In this document: piece after piece, positions 5,617-5,827 of the stretch
How the letters are laid out: each line of letters begins with the position of its first letter
How positions within the stretch are numbered: position 1 is the first letter of the stretch
From: Sulfurimonas sp.
Lineage (GTDB): Bacteria > Campylobacterota > Campylobacteria > Campylobacterales > Sulfurimonadaceae
Assembly: GCA_026987995.1 (NCBI GenBank)
Contig: JALSMC010000320.1
Span: 1 to 5,827 of the forward strand
Length of the DNA: 5,827 nt
Direction: 5' to 3'
Notes under the pieces: model-generated
Told to the model about the DNA's origin: nothing
Databases searched by the model: none
What the model saw: the letters and a program-made list of their open reading frames with translations, nothing else
Translations under genes and position numbers: made by a program

Positions 5617-5827
5617 TTATTTTTTATCTTTTGTGATGAGTGTTAAGAGGGCAGGCCCTAAGATGATGTTTGAAATTAGTGCTATAACAATAGCACCACC
5701 GGCAAGGATTCCAAAGTTTACAAGGTTAGAAAGACTTGCAAACATATAAACAAAAAATCCAAGGCTAAGTACGATAGAAGTCGCAACAAGTGCTCGACCT
5801 GTCCCAAGCATTGTCATCTCAACTGCT
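5617..5827 (-). CDS. RND/MMPL-family exporter, C-terminal end (runs off right edge)
   Basis: The frame is open to the right edge and encodes the last 70 residues of a large inner-membrane transporter. The segment AVEMTMLGTGRALVATS leads into two hydrophobic spans (VLSLGFFVYMFASLSNLVNFG and the AGGAIVIALISNIILGPALLTL region) and a short basic tail, ITKDKK. The GTGRA turn, the LVNFG linker and the PALL ending match the final two helices of MMPL/RND pumps (the SSD-like 'hydrophobe/amphiphile' exporters). An ATG at 5817 is in frame but internal: the conserved sequence continues upstream of it, and such pumps are about 700-1000 residues. It is the first visible gene of the export operon and lies 10 bp before the LolA-like gene. 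The operon promoter must lie beyond the window. Confidence 0.88.
   Translation of the reverse strand, partial: AVEMTMLGTGRALVATSIVLSLGFFVYMFASLSNLVNFGILAGGAIVIALISNIILGPALLTLITKDKK

Noticed and set aside
5139..5646. Two plus-strand open frames (63 and 95 codons)
   Set aside because: Both lie opposite the LolA-like gene, whose family motifs are unmistakable; their Ser/Phe-rich products are typical of antisense frames.

Overview
The window looks like an AT-rich chromosomal segment from a Campylobacterota bacterium of the Sulfurimonas/Sulfuricurvum/Arcobacter type. This is inferred from the overall protein style, an OmpR-type regulator with a kinase carrying an HDLNTP H-box, AT-rich codon use and tight gene packing. 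I could not search a database, so the taxon is an inference. Gene content is two minus-strand groups flanking a plus-strand two-component operon.

Left group (minus strand, transcribed right to left from about 1000): a periplasmic rhodanese-like protein (973-575), a 41-residue single-span membrane protein (564-439), and the N-terminal 155 codons of a YbfB/YjiJ-type MFS transporter that runs off the left edge (467-1). The small protein and the transporter overlap by 29 bp.

Divergent intergenic region (974-1306): a perfect 10-bp palindrome, TATAATTATA (1003-1012), puts a consensus -10 box on each strand. To its right is a compact element of about 268 bp (1026-1293). It is bounded by 32-bp inverted repeats with one mismatch and contains two further long hairpins. 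It encodes no credible protein and looks like a MITE-like, non-autonomous mobile element. It ends only 4 bp before the Shine-Dalgarno of the next gene, so it probably forms part of the 5' leader of the plus-strand operon.

Plus-strand operon (1307-3386): a 123-residue helical protein of unknown function, an OmpR-family response regulator, and a membrane histidine kinase that starts at TTG inside the end of the regulator gene. The kinase has a short histidine-rich extracytoplasmic domain and no obvious HAMP domain.

Right group (minus strand, entering from the right edge): the C-terminus of an RND/MMPL-type exporter, a LolA-like 'outer membrane lipoprotein-sorting' protein, and a DUF1302-like outer-membrane beta-barrel with an acidic, LDGF-repeated N-terminus. 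The three are packed with gaps of 10 and 1 bp and look like one envelope transport operon (inner-membrane pump, periplasmic carrier, outer-membrane barrel). Its last gene converges on the kinase with a 4-bp overlap of stop codons. A reasonable but unproven model is that the two-component system senses an envelope or chemical cue and controls this transport operon, the rhodanese/MFS side, or both.
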